NCBI GenBank assembly: GCA_015663065.1 | Contig: DQSX01000015.1 | Coordinates: forward strand, 1-5,692 | DNA: 5,692 nt | Source of the DNA: Sulfurovum sp. | GTDB taxonomy: Bacteria; Campylobacterota; Campylobacteria; Campylobacterales; Sulfurovaceae | Direction of reading: 5' to 3' | In this document: piece by piece, positions 5,150-5,692 of the stretch | Layout of the letters: every line of letters begins with the position of its first letter | Position numbering within the stretch: the stretch's first letter is position 1 | Translations under genes and position numbers: made by a program | The notes under the pieces: model-generated | What the model saw: only the letters and a program-made list of their open reading frames with translations | What the model was told of the DNA's origin: nothing | Database searches by the model: none

Positions 5150-5692
5150 TTACGCCTTAGATTTAGCTATAGCTTCTTCTGCATATTTTTTTCCAAGCTC
5201 ATATGCCAAAAGGTTCGGCTTATGAAACTTTTCAGGAACTGCTTCAAGCATAGTTGCTTTCAACGTTTCATCATCGATCGCTTTTTGGAATGTATTGGCA
5301 ATTGCCAATGCAACAACAGACTGCGTAAGAACAAGTTTAACTTCCTCTTTTGCAATCGTAATAATAGGTATCTCTACGATATTCCATCTTTTTCTGTCTT
5401 CCTCAGTTGGATATACCAGGTTTGGTTCAATAACAATTGTCGCACCATCTCGTACACCATTTTTGAAAAGTTGGTATGATGCATCTGCCACAGAAAGCAT
5501 GAAGTCAACTTCTCCGTCTACTGCGTGCGGATACCAGATCTCTTCATCGTCAAGCTGAATATCAACTACTGTTGGTCCACCACGTACCTGTGATGTATAG
5601 GTAGCAGTTTTAACACCGAAACCACCAAGGTTAATTTTAGCAGATGCAAAAATCTCTCCAGCAAGAAGAACACCCTGTCCACCAACACCCGT
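5150..5692 (-). CDS. oorC: 2-oxoglutarate:acceptor (ferredoxin) oxidoreductase, gamma subunit; 5' end outside window
   Basis: OorC/KorC is the gamma subunit of the OorDABC complex, a cytoplasmic CoA-dependent enzyme that interconverts 2-oxoglutarate and succinyl-CoA using ferredoxin or flavodoxin. In autotrophic Campylobacterota it drives the carboxylating step of the reductive TCA cycle; in heterotrophic ones it replaces 2-oxoglutarate dehydrogenase. The open frame runs without a stop from the window edge and gives 180 visible residues. It begins TGVGGQGVLLAGEIFASAK, the classic GxGGQG nucleotide-binding-like start of the POR gamma domain, followed by KTATYTSQVRGGPTVVDI, diagnostic of this subunit. 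A start at the internal Met (5500) would remove both motifs and is wrong. Only about the first 5-10 residues should be missing. The C-terminus (KKYAEEAIAKSKA) is complete. It is probably last in an oorDABC operon lying to the right, since a hairpin follows. The pyruvate oxidoreductase gamma subunit is a less likely alternative. Confidence 0.93.
   Translation of the reverse strand, partial: TGVGGQGVLLAGEIFASAKINLGGFGVKTATYTSQVRGGPTVVDIQLDDEEIWYPHAVDGEVDFMLSVADASYQLFKNGVRDGATIVIEPNLVYPTEEDRKRWNIVEIPIITIAKEEVKLVLTQSVVALAIANTFQKAIDDETLKATMLEAVPEKFHKPNLLAYELGKKYAEEAIAKSKA

Noticed and set aside
5150..5500. Short oorC version starting at the internal Met at 5500
   Set aside because: The same frame stays open to the window edge and encodes the GVGGQG and SQVRGGP motifs essential to the family, so the gene is cut by the window, not short.
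5222..5558. Plus-strand open frames opposite oorC
   Set aside because: They are shadows of the conserved oorC frame, and their translations show no recognisable domain.

Overview
The window reads as chromosomal DNA of a Campylobacterota (epsilonproteobacterium), most likely an environmental, Sulfurovum- or Sulfurimonas-like lineage. This is an inference. It rests on AT-rich intergenic DNA, promoters with a good TATAAT box but no recognisable -35 box, lysine-rich proteins, and the end of a 2-oxoglutarate:acceptor oxidoreductase gamma gene (oorC). No marker here fixes the genus.

Layout from right to left, since nearly everything is on the minus strand. oorC (5150-5692) enters the window without its start and ends at a hairpin (5102-5134). 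A 99-residue acidic protein of unknown function (4640-4939) follows, with its own TATAAT promoter. It converges on the only plus-strand gene (4106-4624), a degenerate methyltransferase-like protein. The two stop codons are 15 bases apart, and a hairpin lies across the plus-strand stop. That gene diverges from rnpB, the RNase P RNA (3721-4058), which is well supported by its conserved core and closing P1 helix. Next come a small exported protein of unknown function (3052-3621) and a three-gene cluster.

The cluster at 1-2970 is a translationally linked chain under one TATAAT promoter: a short periplasmic HlyD-type adaptor, a cytoplasmic molybdopterin/4Fe-4S oxidoreductase, and an NSS/SNF-family sodium symporter. 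The first two overlap as TAATG (1 base) and the last two as ATGA (4 bases). The symporter is broken: its reading frame is interrupted by at least three small indels and it lacks roughly TM3-TM4. The first two genes are intact. No partner permease or TolC-like gene for the adaptor, and no electron-transfer subunit for the oxidoreductase, is visible.

No CRISPR array, insertion sequence, tRNA or phage gene was seen. The points most worth a second look are the decayed symporter fused by overlap to an intact oxidoreductase operon, the unusual gene company of that operon, and the methyltransferase-like gene without a ribosome binding site. No clear new defence or mobile system is present.
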